From Oasisia sp. SBJ-2009 (taxonomy: Eukaryota; Annelida; Polychaeta; Sabellida; Siboglinidae): a stretch of DNA of 64,000 nt. The position numbers and the translations under genes are program-made. The notes beneath the pieces were generated by a model that saw only the letters and a list, made by a program, of their open reading frames with translations, was not told the origin of the DNA and ran no database searches. Shown piece by piece: positions 13,601-28,600 of this stretch. The stretch covers positions 41,818,716 through 41,882,715 of the forward strand of contig OZ024857.1 in assembly GCA_964017155.1 (NCBI GenBank). Direction: 5' to 3'. Position 1 is the stretch's first letter. Each line of letters starts with the position of its first letter.

Positions 13601-16600
13601 AAAATTTGAAATGAAACAAATAGCCACAATTCTCACAATTGTTCCTAAAATGAAAATAGACAGTTTGACCAACTTATGACACTGTCCTATGGTATGTGTA
13701 ACTGAGCCGTCTGCATATCCTAATATGGTATTCTTGCTTGCGTGTCTTTCTGTTAATGTCACATGGCAAATTATTTGTATGTGGGGCTTTATATAATGCA
13801 GCATTTAGTTGCAGCTGGCTTATCGCAGTGTTAGTGTGATTGGTAAAAATGATTTGTTACTGTTATTTGAGTGAATTATATGTGAATTTTTGTGTGAATT
13901 GATAGAGTGAATAGCAAATATTTGTTGTGTCTATCTGGTGTGAAATACTAACTCTTCTAAGTGGGAAGGGCCTTGTGTAAACAATGTTATACATTTTATT
14001 TTGTTTGTGTTTGTGCATGAAATATAGTCACACATCAGGTAATTCAAGACAGGTTTCACAATTAAACCCTAGCTGAATATTACTCTTATCATGATTATTA
14101 CATGTAATGATAAATCAGTATGATTAAGTTAATTATGTTTTATGTTTTTCTCCTGATCCGTCCCCTATAATAAGTGTATTTGTAAAATCATAAATCACAT
14201 ATTTGAAAGAAGCTCCCGTTCATAATAATTATCAATTTCTGATTATTCTAATAATAACTTATTAATTAGTTCATATTATTTATTACTAGACTTATGTTAA
14301 TGTAGATTTGGTAGCTGTGTTTGGCATGTTGTCCCTACGTAGTTGTCACTTAGCTGTATCAGATGTATGTGTTGTAGTAGTTGTTGTAGTCATCCTTACA
14401 GAATGTCTTATCCACCAACAAGCTCGATTGCTATTGCAGGCTGAACTATTTCAACTTAATCAACTTACCCTTAAATGAGTAGATATTCCGGTTTCTTGGC
14501 TCCTTCCATTAACATTGTTTGCGTCTCCAGAAACTTGGTGGGCGTCTTCTGATACCTTGGTCATGGAGTCCTTCTCCAGCCTGTGTCACATGACTCAGGT
14601 CATGTGACACATCCGTAGCAAAGCCAGCCTGTTGATGAAGGTCTTCCATGAGACACCAAACTATTTGCAGATGTCAACCAAATTTCTTGTCTTGTAAACA
14701 ATGTCTAATATTTACCAATCCCTGATTGTTTTTATTAAATAAGTCTTATTAGTAATTTATTACTACTGTTTTAATGATTATGTATGAATCTGTTAACAAC
14801 CTTATTGGCTTTCATTAGGTGCCTGATGTGCTACTATTTTCAGTGTCACAAGTTACAGTAAATATATATTATTTCGTCCTAGAGTAGTGATCATACACAC
14901 CTCGCAAACAGGTCTTGGTAACACCTGTACATTTTCTCATATCACTATTTAATGTGTAAAATTTACAAAAATATTATAATTATCAATACACTTGCCTTGA
15001 GCTATAAATGTTTTAGTAAATTTTACATGGCAATATAATTATGAATGAACAATATCATTTGATACAGATAAATGAATATAAAGCGGATATAAATACTGAT
15101 AGAGCTGAACTTATCATCTTAGATATTTATGAGAACATTTTGAAATGCATCAAATGAACAATCTGGTATGTATCTTAGAGTAAGACATGTTGTATGTGCG
15201 TTGGAAGAGAGCAGGGATACTCTAACGTACACCCCCTCACTCCTCACCCTGCCCTACAGCCCAAGGACTACTGGATCAAGGAGCTGTCTGACTGCCACTG
15301 CAAGGAGAAGGACGTCATCGTACACATGGACTGTGAGTTCAACAAGCCCAATGCCACCATCCGCTGGTACAAGAACAAGATCGAGATCTTCACCGGTCAG
15401 AAGTACAACTTCAGTAGCGAGGGTGGCATCTTCAAGTTGTCCATACATCGCATTGGGCTAGAGGATGGAGGGACTTACACGTGTCAGGCGAACGACAAGA
15501 AGACGTCCGCTGTACTCCACGTGGAAGGTTGGAAAAGTGGCACATTTTTACTAGTGTTTTACTAAGCTGTATGAAATCATCATTGCTTGTAGATTGAATG
15601 CCTTGAGTCGTGTTCAGTGTAGCATTATTAATGTGTGGCTGTAGAGTTGATATTATGACAACTTTATAAATAATTATTGCGAATTTGCCAGTATGACAAT
15701 CAAGTCATGTGATCTAGGATTTAAAACGTTTTGGTAGTTCTATGATACGCTGCTGAAATGTCATCATGCAGTTCCTTTTTATATCTTTAGATGTTTGATT
15801 TTTTTAACCATACATGAACAGTGTCATCAGTGTTTAATTATCATAACTAGTTAAATACCATAAAATCTGGAGACATTACATATTAAACTAGCCAGTACGT
15901 CATGGTTGATTTACTTCGCAATCACAGTTATGCACGTAAACTTTGCCAACAGTATTAATAATAATGATTATGTATATGAATGACATCACAACTGCGATAT
16001 GACAACTCATCAGTGAAACATTACTTCATGCTGTTGTCACTCTAAAACTGTTGTTTTCATAATGAAAACCTTATGAATTAAGACTTTTAAAAAAGAAAAA
16101 ATTCACAACCGAGCCATGTGTCTGACATCCTTTTGTTGATGTTGAGAGCATTTTCCCCAGCGACTGGTTCACACAATGGATGGGTCAGTTTGTTTTACGT
16201 GTCTTAAAACACACAATTTGGTAGAGACCTACTGGATTACCAGAGTTCACATGAGCTTGTGTTGTTTTGTGTATGACGGCGATGTTTCCTGTCTCCAACA
16301 GAGAAGAAGATCTTGTACAAGTTCACGAAGCGTCTGGCTGACACAGCGAGTGTGAAGCAGAAGCAGACCCTGGTGCTGGAGTGTATGATCAGTGACCCCC
16401 GCCCCACGGTCAAGTGGACGAAGGACGGGGAGACCATCGAGGTAGGCTCACAGACACCCCTAGTTGTACTTAGAAGTTGTCACACTGTTCCAGTGCTTGT
16501 GTTAGATGTTTTGTAAAGTCCAGGAAATTCAGGTACATGTTACCAGCACAGTTAGCCAGCTTGAAGCACAGTCATGCAGACACAGTGTTGTGCTTCAAGG

Positions 16601-19600
16601 TGAGATAAGTCATTGCAGAATAAAGGTAGAAGTTGCTGGCTGCGAACATTCTGTGTATATGTTAATAGAATGTATTGGCGCGATTGCTGTGCCGCGGCAT
16701 GCGCAGCGATGATGTGGCAAATAAGTGATGATGGCGTAAATAGGTGATGATGGGGGTAAATAGGTGATGATGGGGTAAATAAGTGATATCATTGTCATTA
16801 GACTATAAAGGTTACAAAGCATGTAGCACTTTATGCTATGTCTCTACAAGATAGCAAATAAAACTGTAGATAATAATAGCAAGACAACATCTAGAACAAT
16901 AAACAATGTCTACAAAGTATCATGTAGCTAGCACTGTAAACACTCTCAAGGTAGCATGTAGCACTACATATGGCACTACAGTGTAACATATATAGATGAT
17001 AACAACTAGTTAGAATGCAACACTGTAGATAGTTTCTACAACATTACATGTAGCATAGTAGATAGTCACTACTAGGTAGAATGTAGCACAGTAGACAAGT
17101 CTCTACTAGGTAGAATGTAGCACTGTAGACAGTCTCTACTAGGTAGAATGTAGCACTGTAGATAGTCTTTACAAGGTAGAATGTAGCACTGTAGACAGTC
17201 TCTAAGAAGTAGAACGTAGCACTGTAGATAGTCTCTACAAAGTAGAATGTAGCACGGTAGACAGTCTCTATGAAGTAGAATATAGCACTGTAGTCAATCT
17301 CTATAAAGTAGAATGTAGCACTGTAGAGTCTCTTTGAAGTAGAATGTAGCAATGTAGATAGTCTCTATGAAGTAAAACGTAGCACTGCAGTCAATCTCTA
17401 TAAAGTAGATTGTAGCACTGTAGACAGTCTCTACTAGGTAGAATGTAGCACTGTAGTCAGTCTCTATAAAGTAGATTGTAGCACTGTAGACAGTCTCTAC
17501 TAGGTAGAATGTAGCACTGTAGTCAATCTCTATAAAGTAGATTGTAGCACTGTAGACAGTCTATAAGAAGTAGCATGTAGCACCATAGATAGTCACTACA
17601 AAGTAGAATGTAGCACTGTAGACAGCAGTAGAGTAGCACCATAAATAAATATTTAGCATTCAGCACGTGGACTGTTATAATGTCTGAGGTGAAGATCAGT
17701 GCATATTAAAAACTAGACTCAATATACACACACAACACAGGACGGTCTCGCTACTTTCTTCTGCCTCCCTGTTTATCCAGTAGCAGTAAGTGTTGCCATC
17801 TATTTACTGTTTCCAAAGAGAATCCATCTTTGCTACTTTTTACGTCCCTGACTAAAGGTGCCAGTGCTGCCCTGGGTATTTCCTGTGCCACGGGTGCGAG
17901 GATACAGCTTGCATAGCGCCAATACCAGGAACATTCCAGGAAAACCACAAATAGAAATGTATCAGTCTGAAACTCAATTACTGTCAAAAACTGTTGCTTT
18001 TCAAATTATTAGTTTTGTTTTCAGATGTCAGGATTTATGTATTATTACAAAAAAATTCTACAGATGAAATCGTTTTCATGATTAAAAACTGAAATCATCA
18101 CTTCTAAAACCATATGATTTAAATATGGATTCTTAATGGTTATTTGGTCCATATTGGTAATGTTGTAAATTTTGCCTGTGCTTTTCAGTTCTGTGTAATT
18201 TTATGCAGTAAAACTTGTATTAAAAGTGACTATGATGATATATCGTTGTTGTTAACATTGTAAAGACACGCAACATTGTTGTAACTTCGTGCTGGGAAAA
18301 TCTTAACTTTCAGTGCTTAAAACCGCGATCATCCGGCTATTTAAAGACGTCGCATCGCAGAGATAGTGTATGTACACCTTGTTGTCAGTGACATGTAACT
18401 GTCGTAAACAAATGCATGCATGTATGTCCGCGGACATGCACGCAGGTACACGTTACCTGCCGTGCAACCGAGAGCACATGCTAGAGGGACCTGGTCACAT
18501 GCACGGTCCGCCCTATCATGTGTCGTGTAGCTCACCCTGTTGTAGTATCCATGGCGATGGTTGCCATGGTTGCACGCATACACTCACTGTGTTGTCGGTA
18601 GCGATCAGTGCCATTGACTCATCCTTTCAGGCATCCACACGTACTGGTTCTAAGGTTCAGGTATGTCCACTCATTGACCACTGACCACCCATGCCCAGTG
18701 ATGCTTCAGTGTCCAACAGCAAAGTGCCCTAACCCGAGATGTTGTATATCCACACACTCCACAATCATGTGTACCTATCGTTTCTCACTATGCTCAATTC
18801 TGTATAGACTTATCATTTCATATTTACAATCCCTGATTAATTCAATATACATGTCCTTATTTATGCTTGACATGTAATTTTTTATACACACATTATAATA
18901 TACACATTTATGATTTCCTTTGATGGTGTAGCCATCCTTCAGAAATATGTCCCAAAAAAATATTTTTTGTGATGACTTTTTTGTTTTTTCATCTATCTTA
19001 ATTTGATTCAGTGCAAAAATGTCTATGCATTTTCTTGTATTTGGCACAGACTTGTAAGGTGGTATTCTGCACTACTTTTATTATAAAACAACCACTTAAA
19101 AATAAAAAATTACGCATGTCTGTCTCTGTCTGTCTGTCACATTCGTTCATGCGCAGCGACTATATTTGAAATCGTCACCATCATGTGAGAATTGAGTATT
19201 TTCGAGAAACCTCCAATCCGACTCCAACTCCGACTTGCATGAATGTCTCCTGCAGTGTATGGTGAATGTGTCAGTACCCACGGCAACAGCCCTAGTCAGA
19301 ACCAAATGTACCTCAACTAACATTGGTACACAGCTGTGGGTGGCCCAGTTGGATCATGTGATACATCATGTGATGGGTCACATGACACCTCACACCTCGT
19401 ATGAGTGCCGTATACGTATACGAGTGATGACCTTCCTGTTTCCTCATCAGATGATAAATGTATCCGGGTTTCTGGTTTTGACGGAACTCAGGCGTATGTG
19501 TTGTGAAGATTTACAGGAATTTTGCCCACACAGCCAGTGAATAAAATAACATTCTCATATATTTGCCCCGGAATGAAGTCTTAGCCAGTAAAAATCCTGT

Positions 19601-22600
19601 CCGTTTTGATGTGCACACATAACCCGGTGTTGGTTTGTTTAAACTATTGCAGTGATTTCCTTGGACGGGAGTATACATAGACAAATTAAGACTGATTTGA
19701 TCAGAAATTACAATATTAACAACCAGTTGTTAGAATTTAAAGAGCCACCAATGGTGGTAGATGGAATCCTTATAAAATAGAGCAATATATGGTAAAGCCA
19801 GAAACATTCCTTTCACAATTAATTTAATCTGTTTTGGCCAATGCATTTTATACATTTCTTCGGCAGTGTATGTATGTCTGCATTATATTGTGACGTCAGA
19901 AACATTCCTTTAACAAAAACATATGTTCTGTTTGACCAATGTAACTTACATCTTCAGTATATAAACATACAGATTAAAACAGCTTAAATTGTTGAGACTA
20001 AAACAAAAGTGTACAGACAAGGAATATTTCTGTCTCCATGTGAAGTTTTCAAACTTGTGAACACTAAGATTTCTGTGACATATTCGGACAAAGAGTCTTT
20101 GTAGCCAGTGTTGACTCTGTCACTGTCTGTCTTCACCCTGGCTGTACCCCTGCTGTCTTCCTCTGTAGTACACTCCAGGTAGATTTGAGGTGTCGCGTCG
20201 TGAGAACCGGTGCATCCTGACAGTGAAGGCGACGAGACCAAAGGATGAGGGGAAGTACGAGTGTACCGTGGAGGGAGATGTCACTGCCTGTCAGGTGACA
20301 GTCGAAGGTAGGGCGTCACCGTGTCATCTTGTTGCTGTTGGTTACATTGTCTTTGTCAGTGTCGTTGTAGGTCGGTAGGTGGGGTTTTATAAATGTTTTG
20401 AAATTGTTATGTGGATTATATGCATGTGTTGCGTTTGTCTTTGTTTAGGTATGTATGTGGGTGGGTGAGAGAGGGAGGGAGGGAGGGTGTGTGGGTAGGG
20501 TGAGTAAGTGAATGAGTAACCACATGAATGGGTATGAGAGTGTGTGAATGCATACCTATGTCAACATGTAGATGTTTTCATTACACGTCTAACCTTATTA
20601 CCTTATGTACCGTGATAACATTTCCCCCACAGTGCAATTATGAATATGTTACTCTACACAAGGTTTCAGTAATCCTCATAGAGCCCAACTATGTGTTTGT
20701 GAGACTTCCCCCCTACACTGTGTGTCAATGCCCCACAGAGCCTGACTATGAGTTTGACAAACCACTGGAAGACACGGATGCCTTCGAGAAGGAGACGGCA
20801 GAGTTCAAGTGTGAGGTCAGCGACAAGGACGCCAGGGTGCAGTGGTTCCTGGAAGATAAGGTAGGTGGCGCCACGTCTCCGAGACAAACTAAAATGATAA
20901 CGAAAAACTAAACTGAAGAAAAAAACTGAAAATGATTGCAGTGAATTTGAATATGTGGCTTTTGTCCATGATGACTTCATCTTCTTGTTTACCTTTCTTA
21001 TGCTGTTTGCACGGCCATGGAATAGCGACATCACATGTCATGTGGCCCCCTCTTTTGTGCAGTTGATCAGTGACAAAGACAAGAAGTACACGATCTCGAT
21101 CGACGGCAAGAAGCGAACCCTGCAGGTGCACGATGTGACGTCGAAGAACGAGGGGGAATATAGCTGTAAGGTCCAGAAGAAAGTGACCACTGCCAAGCTC
21201 TACGTCGCACGTACGTGTCTTGACTACTCCTATAACTAATATTGTGTTTCAGTTTGTGTCTGCCGTCTGCCATTAGCTCCCATATCTCAGAAACCATTGA
21301 GGATCTATTTTTATACTTTGGCACAGACATGCTTTAGAGCACAGCTACCATGGACGAGAAATCTTAATTTTTTGGACCATTCTGAATGCTCCAAAACTGG
21401 TAAAAAAAAATTGTTAACTTTTTCTCTGTGCAAATTGAGTTTATTTTGATGCTTATGTAATCATCTTTATCATTGTGTCACTGCGATATATTGTCATCTA
21501 TAGGTGACGGACATAGAAAAGTAATATTCTGGGCAACTATAGAATGAAATATATCTGATATCAACTGCATTCTGACCACTGGGCTGGCTGAGCAGACAGG
21601 AAGTAGATAACTCCATCTTGACCAAAAATCACTAATGACCAGTCCTGTCACTGCCAGTCCTCTTGGAATGTCGCTGCATTCACACAATTTGGCTGTGTTT
21701 CTGGTCATCTCATGTCAATTACCAGAGAAAATGCCAAGTAGGAGATTATGCTGAAGAGACCAGGCAGTGACTATGATTTACCAAAATGCACCAAACTTAG
21801 TATATCAGTATGTAGATTTGCACTTACAAAACGCAGTATATGATAGATACAGAGAAGGCAACTTTACAGCTGAGGTTTGGTGAGTTGACACTGTGTGACG
21901 TGTTCTGTTTTGTTGCTTGTAGCAGATGTGATGTGACGTGACGTGACGTGACGTGACGTGACGTGACGTGACGTGTCATGTTTTGTTGCTTGCAGCGGAC
22001 GTGATCATCCGAGAGAACCTGAAGTCCCAGACAGTGAAGGAGGGAGAGACAGCCACCCTCCAGTGCAAGGTCGACAACCCCAAGAACTACCCCCTCAAGT
22101 GGCTGAAGAATGGCGAGAAGATTTCCCTGTCAAGTGGAAAGTAAGTGTGCATTATGACTGACACACTGACCAGTTCTATGCCCCTTTGTGCTGTTTTATT
22201 TGATCAAACTTATTATTACTTGTGATTAAAAATAGAATGTCCTTAATTCAAAAATTTGTGTTGATGTTGAACTGGAAACAGGAATTGTTGTACATATCTG
22301 GATTTTTTATTTAAAATAAATATAGTAATATTTATTTTCTAATTGAGCGGTAGGCAATAACTTTGCTCTGTGAAGAAAATGTACACTCTAAATTACAAAA
22401 GAGATATTGCAGCCAAGTACACTTCTTAAGTTGATCTCTTAACAAGTTATTGAAATTATATTTGCTAATATAACACTGAAATTTTTTTTACAAGGAAGCA
22501 CGATAAAAATAAATTTAAGTTTGCCTTATGGAGAATCAGCAGAAGGTTTTCAATATGAAATCCCCAGTCATGTGGTTATTAATGAATGAAGTAATTCATA

Positions 22601-25600
22601 ATTGATTGTTCTAACAGTTCCTCTCTCTCTCTCTCTCTCTCCTCTCCACAGCTATGAGGTGAAGACTGAGGCAGGAGGCATTCAGAAGTTGATTGTGAAG
22701 AAGCTCAGCCTTGAGGATGAGGCCCAGTACACGTGTCGCATCGGAGACCGCGAGACTAGCTGCAAGCTCATGGTGGACGAAGGTAGGTCATGTGACAGTG
22801 ACATGTTTAATGTGTTATTGTGACATATTGTGTTATTCTTAATCTAGGAAATATATCTTGGAATTCTTATTGAATTTGTTACATATTTCTTGTCTTATTA
22901 ATATTTTTATTGGCTGAAGTTTTTCTTCACTGGCAAATATAATTACCAGTTTTAACCAATTAAATTGGAGGTGTCAACCAGTTCCCATTCAAGTTTCCTT
23001 TTTAAGTAACCCATTGGTTTTATGTTACTACTGAATGTAATGTGATTGTACTAACACATTTTTTTCTGTTCTAATGATACTGATAACAAATTAATTCTAA
23101 TGCCATTCCATAAAAAGACAAATTTATAATTACAGTATTCAAATAAACAAAATATTTATGTAATTTTAATTTCTGTATTAAGCACATGTATCTTGATAGA
23201 TCTATTAACCAAAACCTTCTTGCTACATCTTGTGACGTCAACTTTACATTGCCTGTTGCAGCCTTCCGTGTTCCGACAATTGACCACGACAAGGTTCCAC
23301 GAGAAATCACGGTGCGAGCTGGACAGGCGGTCGACATCGAAGTGCCATATTCAGGTCAGTAGTCCGATATTCTAATGTCAGTCTGTGCTTGTAACAGTTG
23401 TATAGACAGTCTGTGTCATGTTCTAGTTTAATCAAGAGCTCTTAGACATTACAACATACAAACTGTCAGGACTTGTGTTTGGTATGGTAAACTTGTCTGG
23501 TTAGAAAATCACATAAAATTAGTGATCATTGTTACTTTTTTTAATACAAATATTCGTATTGCAAAGTATTTTTTAAATATTTACCATCATATTTGAACAC
23601 AAAAGTTGAGGAATTATTTTCTTGTCGTATTAATATGTTTCTTTATGCAAGTGCAGAAAAGAATTAATATATGAATGAGAACTTACCGAGTAAATTGTGG
23701 GTTTGATGTGGGATTCTCAGTTACATATACATACTCAGTAGATCTTTTTGTGTTTTTTTTTTAATTTATTTTGGACATGTCATTTGCCATATTATTGTCA
23801 CCACAGTTGTCATGATGACCTGGTAAGACACTGTCATATGTCATGTTGACGTTGTTTTAACTCACAGGAACACATATGCCCAGACATTGTCCCCTTCGAA
23901 CTGAGAACGAACAGCCAAAGGGTAAACTCTCTACATGTGCGGTGTCTTCATTGCCCGACAAATCTTAAATGGTCGTCAGGTGGCAGCATGGGTTAACTAC
24001 AATGGTATGATACCTCTAATGCAAACACACTGTTTCAAAAATGTTAATTTAAGATAATGAAAACAATATACTCTAGGATGTACGTGCAGGGTAATATATT
24101 ATTAGTTAATTAATTAGTTTTCAGGTTGTTTAACAACCAGAACATATAAACACCTCCGTAGCTTTTCTCGGGAAATTGTATTTCTGTATATATATAGGTA
24201 TACATGTTTTGATGGCATTGCATATGTTGCTTTCTGGTAAGTGAAGATTGACTAGATTTCAGTTGTAAACATTCACTGAAATGTGCATTGTAGTTCTCCT
24301 AAGCAGCAAAACAAATTATTACAATAAGAAGCCTCTCCAAAAGATACCAGTAGGGAGATAAGTAACGGTAACTAACAGTTTGATAAGAAGTTAGAAAAGT
24401 AAAACACCTGTGCTGCCACCATGTGATCGTTTCAAAATTTGTCGCTTGTGGGATCTGCCGAAGCCAATCAAAGCTTGCGGTACATTCCAGAAACCATTCT
24501 GATTGGAACTAACCTCCCAGTACATATCCCTCTGTCTTGCAGCTGGACCAGTCTGGGTCTACTTCTACACTCTACGCTCTCTCTCTATCTCTCTTCTGTG
24601 TTGTGATTTCCGTTTCAGTGACAACGATTCACCCCTCAAGTGGTGCCCTCTAGTGACCAATCAGAATGCTTGGTTGGTCATCTGGCTTTGATAGTTTTAA
24701 TGTGTTTAAAGTTTAAAAGAAATTATTTTTAAAATGTAATGCATTGAAAATTGTTCTGTGTGATTATATTTCAGTCAGTCAGGGACAGTGTTAAGAAATA
24801 TTATTTTTTAATAATAATATATATGACGCGGCATGCCAAAACCAGGCGCTTCCCGCAGATCCTCAATCGGCGCCAGTGTGTAATTAGTCATCATGCCCTC
24901 AAAATGTCGAAAGTGGGTTCTTGGCGGAATCAATCAGCAAAATCATCAATCTTTCAATATTTCAATAATAGATACCATGAAATAATGTTGAAAGGGGTAA
25001 TAATGAGCATTTTAATGCAAGCCCCTCATTAATTTCACTGGTAATTAGTCTAAAACAAAGCCGTTTTTAGGCTAATTTAGCGCACCATCCTGCACCCAAA
25101 TAATTACTGAACGGATAAATTTCCTACTTCCTGCGAGACAAATGTAGCCATACGTTTTAGCTGCTAAATAACATAAAAATAATGAAATCCGTCGAGAACT
25201 TTTATTTTTATGATATTTTTCAACATCGGGATAGGCCATTTTAGGCCGCCCGATCGCTGCTACATTCGCCTACGGCGCAAACCCCCGGAGCGCGCGGTGA
25301 AATGTCGCAGGCTTAATATTTAATATTTCATAATTATACTTACACATATTATGAGTATATACCATATCAGGACGATTGGAGCATTATAAAGATATGGTTG
25401 CTATGGTAATGTTCCACGATATCACTTTTTACGACCGATCACTTTAAAAACTAATTTTCTCGGAAGTGACATTCCACAAACTTATGCACTTGAAGTGGAA
25501 TATCTTCGCCCAAGCACAATATAGAGTATTCATCTTGGCGTCATTTTAAAGCACTTCATCTCCTCTAATTGAATACGACAAAAGCCTGGTTTTGGCATGC

Positions 25601-28600
25601 CGCGTCACATATATATTTTCTTTTACTATTTGGTTTCTTTTGATAAAGTTATTAGCCAGAATAGACGTTAATATAAATTATAGCTGTTACCAGTCTGAAT
25701 CCTTGACTTCAGTGAAGGAAACATGCTTTCCAAATTCATGTGATATTCTATTTCCAACTGTTTTTGTATTTCCAACTGTAAAGTTATGGTGGACACAGTG
25801 TCAGTGTGATCTATCTTTCTTAATTCAGTTGTAACTGTTAGCCATGTGATCAGCCAAGCATTCTTACTGTGTGTGTGTATTTGTATGTGACGAGTACATT
25901 CAAACCTGGCGCCGTCTTTCCATGTTTTGTGCAACATTTTGGTATTGCTTCTCATACAAGTGATACCAAAATGTTTAATTTGGAATATTAACCTCAGTTG
26001 GACTTTTTTGGCATAGTTCAGGAATTAATTGGTTGTGAAGTTGTCAGATTTAAACTTCTGTCAGCAACGTGTCACATAGTTTAAACAGAAACTGTTTGTT
26101 TATATGTGCATGTAGACATAAGTTGAACATGACTGCTCAATGTTCAGATCATATTTGTACTGACGGATTTGATTAATCCATATATGATTAACATTTTATG
26201 CATTTCTACCAAGCATTTATCATCTTATCTATTATCATGGTAAGTAAAGAAACATGCAACACCAATACTAGTACAATTGAACCAAAGTGGCATGCATATT
26301 CTAGTCCTAATTTAGTATTTCATTACATCAAAGCCATTGTCATATCTCATTTTGTTTAATTAAAATGCTTTATTCTCAACAGGAAATAGTTGCATACCAA
26401 GCAGAATAATGTAGGTAACTTAAAGTATATCCATCATTAAAAGCCCATGATTGTCTACGGCACTAAACAAACTGACATGTGAATGTATCTGGCATTAGAT
26501 TTATGCACATTGATTTGAGCCGTGTGTGATGTAGGAAGTCCAATGCCGTCCATGAAGTGGACAAGGGACGGCCAGGGTTTGGGAGACTCTGCGGAGACCG
26601 ACCAAACTGCGGAGTTCTGTAGGATCAAGCTGAAGAGTCCCAAGAGGGGAGACAAGGGCAACTATGAGTTGGAGCTGGCCAACTCCGTCGGCAAGGACAA
26701 GGTGCCTATCAGCATCAACGTTATCGGTGAGCGCCTGTTCTTAATTTTTTTGAATTTTTCCCAACTGATCAGCATTCCATGGAACAGTTTGTATGGTCAA
26801 GGAAGAGACAAGGACTAGAGGACACGGAGTTACATTAGCAAAGAAGCAGTCTAGACTAGATATTAGAAAATTAAATTTTCATTTTGCACAAAGAAGAGTA
26901 AACAAATGGAAGAGATTATCAGCTGATTGTGTAGGTGCTAGTAGTGTTAATATGTTCAAAAATAAAATTGACATATACCTAAGACGGGCGGGGTACATTT
27001 AGAAAGATAGGTTGGACTCTCGATAAGCCAAATGGCTTCCTTGTCCACCTGCCATCTAGAGTTGAATCTCTAGGTGGCAATCTTATTAAATCATGTTAAA
27101 TCTAAAATACATATACCATTATGAATATGAACAATCAGTTTATTTCCATCTGATTGATATTACAAAACCTATGGGAATTAACAAACATTTGTTTCATTTT
27201 TACCTATAAAGAATTGTAGATTAATCCATGAAAATTTGGCACTCAAGTTGCAAAATGTTTTGAAGGAAACAAATGTTGACAAACTCGCACACATACATCA
27301 CCTCAATTATTGTCCAGTCCTATGTGATTGACAACACTAGCCATAGAGGACCCTGTGTAATGACGTCACTGTCCTGTGTCAACAGACCGTCCGACAGAGC
27401 CCGTTGGTCCGCTGGAGGTGAGCGACGTGTACAAGGACCGGTGTCGCCTGTCGTGGTCAGCCCCCAAGGACGACGGAGGCAAGCCCATCACTCACTACGT
27501 CGTGGAGATGATGGACGTGAAGGACGGAGAGTGGACGGAGGTGACCAAGGTCCAGGGAGACACTCAGTCCGGCGTGCCCGGGCTCAAGCCTGACCACAAG
27601 TACAAGTTCCGCGTGATGGCGGTCAACGAGATCGGCGTCAGCGAACCACTGGTCAACTCCAAGGAGATCACCGCCAAGGACCCGTGGGGTAGGTGGTCTG
27701 TAGATGGTCCTTAGGACCAAAATGGTTGTGGCCTGTAGATTGTCCCCAAAGGACCTGAATGGTATTTGATCTGTAGATGGTCCTTAGGACCCCATGGTGT
27801 AGGTTGTATCTAGATGGTCCAAAAGATTCATGGGGTAACTTGTCTGTAGGTGATCTCAAAGACCCTGTAGTGGTCTATAAATGATCCAAGGGGTAAGTGG
27901 TCTGTGGGTGGATCCAATGACCTATGGGGTAGGGGGTCTAGATAGACAAGAGGACCCAATAGGTAGTCTAGGGGTTAGTGGCCAAGTTGTCCCAGTGACC
28001 CTAGATGATTCTAAGAACCCAAGTGGTAAGTGGTTTAAAAAGGTCTCCACAGACCAATGTAGTAAGTGGTCAGCTAATGGTTCCACTTTGGGGTAGGTAT
28101 GTTTGGGGTAGCTAAAATGGGGTTCTGAAACCATAGCATAATAACTGGGAGAGGGTGGGTGGTGTCAGAGAGTACCACAATCAGTTGGTAGAGCTGTGAG
28201 ACTCATTACATATACAGGAGATACACAATCACAATGTAGTTGAGGCTGTCCCTTCTACAGTCCCGTCTCTATTGTTCAGATGCCCCAAGTGCTCCAGGAA
28301 CTCCTGAGATACTCGACTATGACAAGGACCGTGCCGAGATCAAGTGGACGGCGCCGAAGAGAGACGGTGGCTCCCCCATCAAGAGGTACCTCATCGAGAA
28401 GAGACAGAAGAATGGAGACTGGGAGAAGGTATAAGCATAGCGGCCTGGTGTTTGTAGTGATAACTCAATCTTTGGTTAATGATACAGCTAAATGTTCTAA
28501 TGTGATAGCTTGTATGTGTGTAAGTATGTACCTATAGTTTTGTCGACAAAAGATGGTTTCAATGTTAGTGGCTTTCTTTGTGTGAATTGGTATCTCATAA

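Larger units (their letters stand above)
12065..15259. other. 3.2-kb intron region with CpG-rich start, foldback element and palindrome
   Basis: From 12065 to about 12420 the sequence is unusually CpG-rich (GCATGCGCGCG, ACGCGCACGACC). A small foldback lies at 12918-13003 and a 28-bp inverted repeat at 14583-14610. The candidate 12-base microexon at 12877-12888 would split this intron. Nothing else recognised. Confidence 0.5.

Noticed and set aside
24503..24691. Possible exon after CTGTCTTGCAG at about 24541
   Set aside because: It stays open for some codons (AGPVWVYFYTLRS) but has no Ig or Fn3 similarity, and the exons at 23262-23354 and 26535-26726 already form a complete Ig domain.
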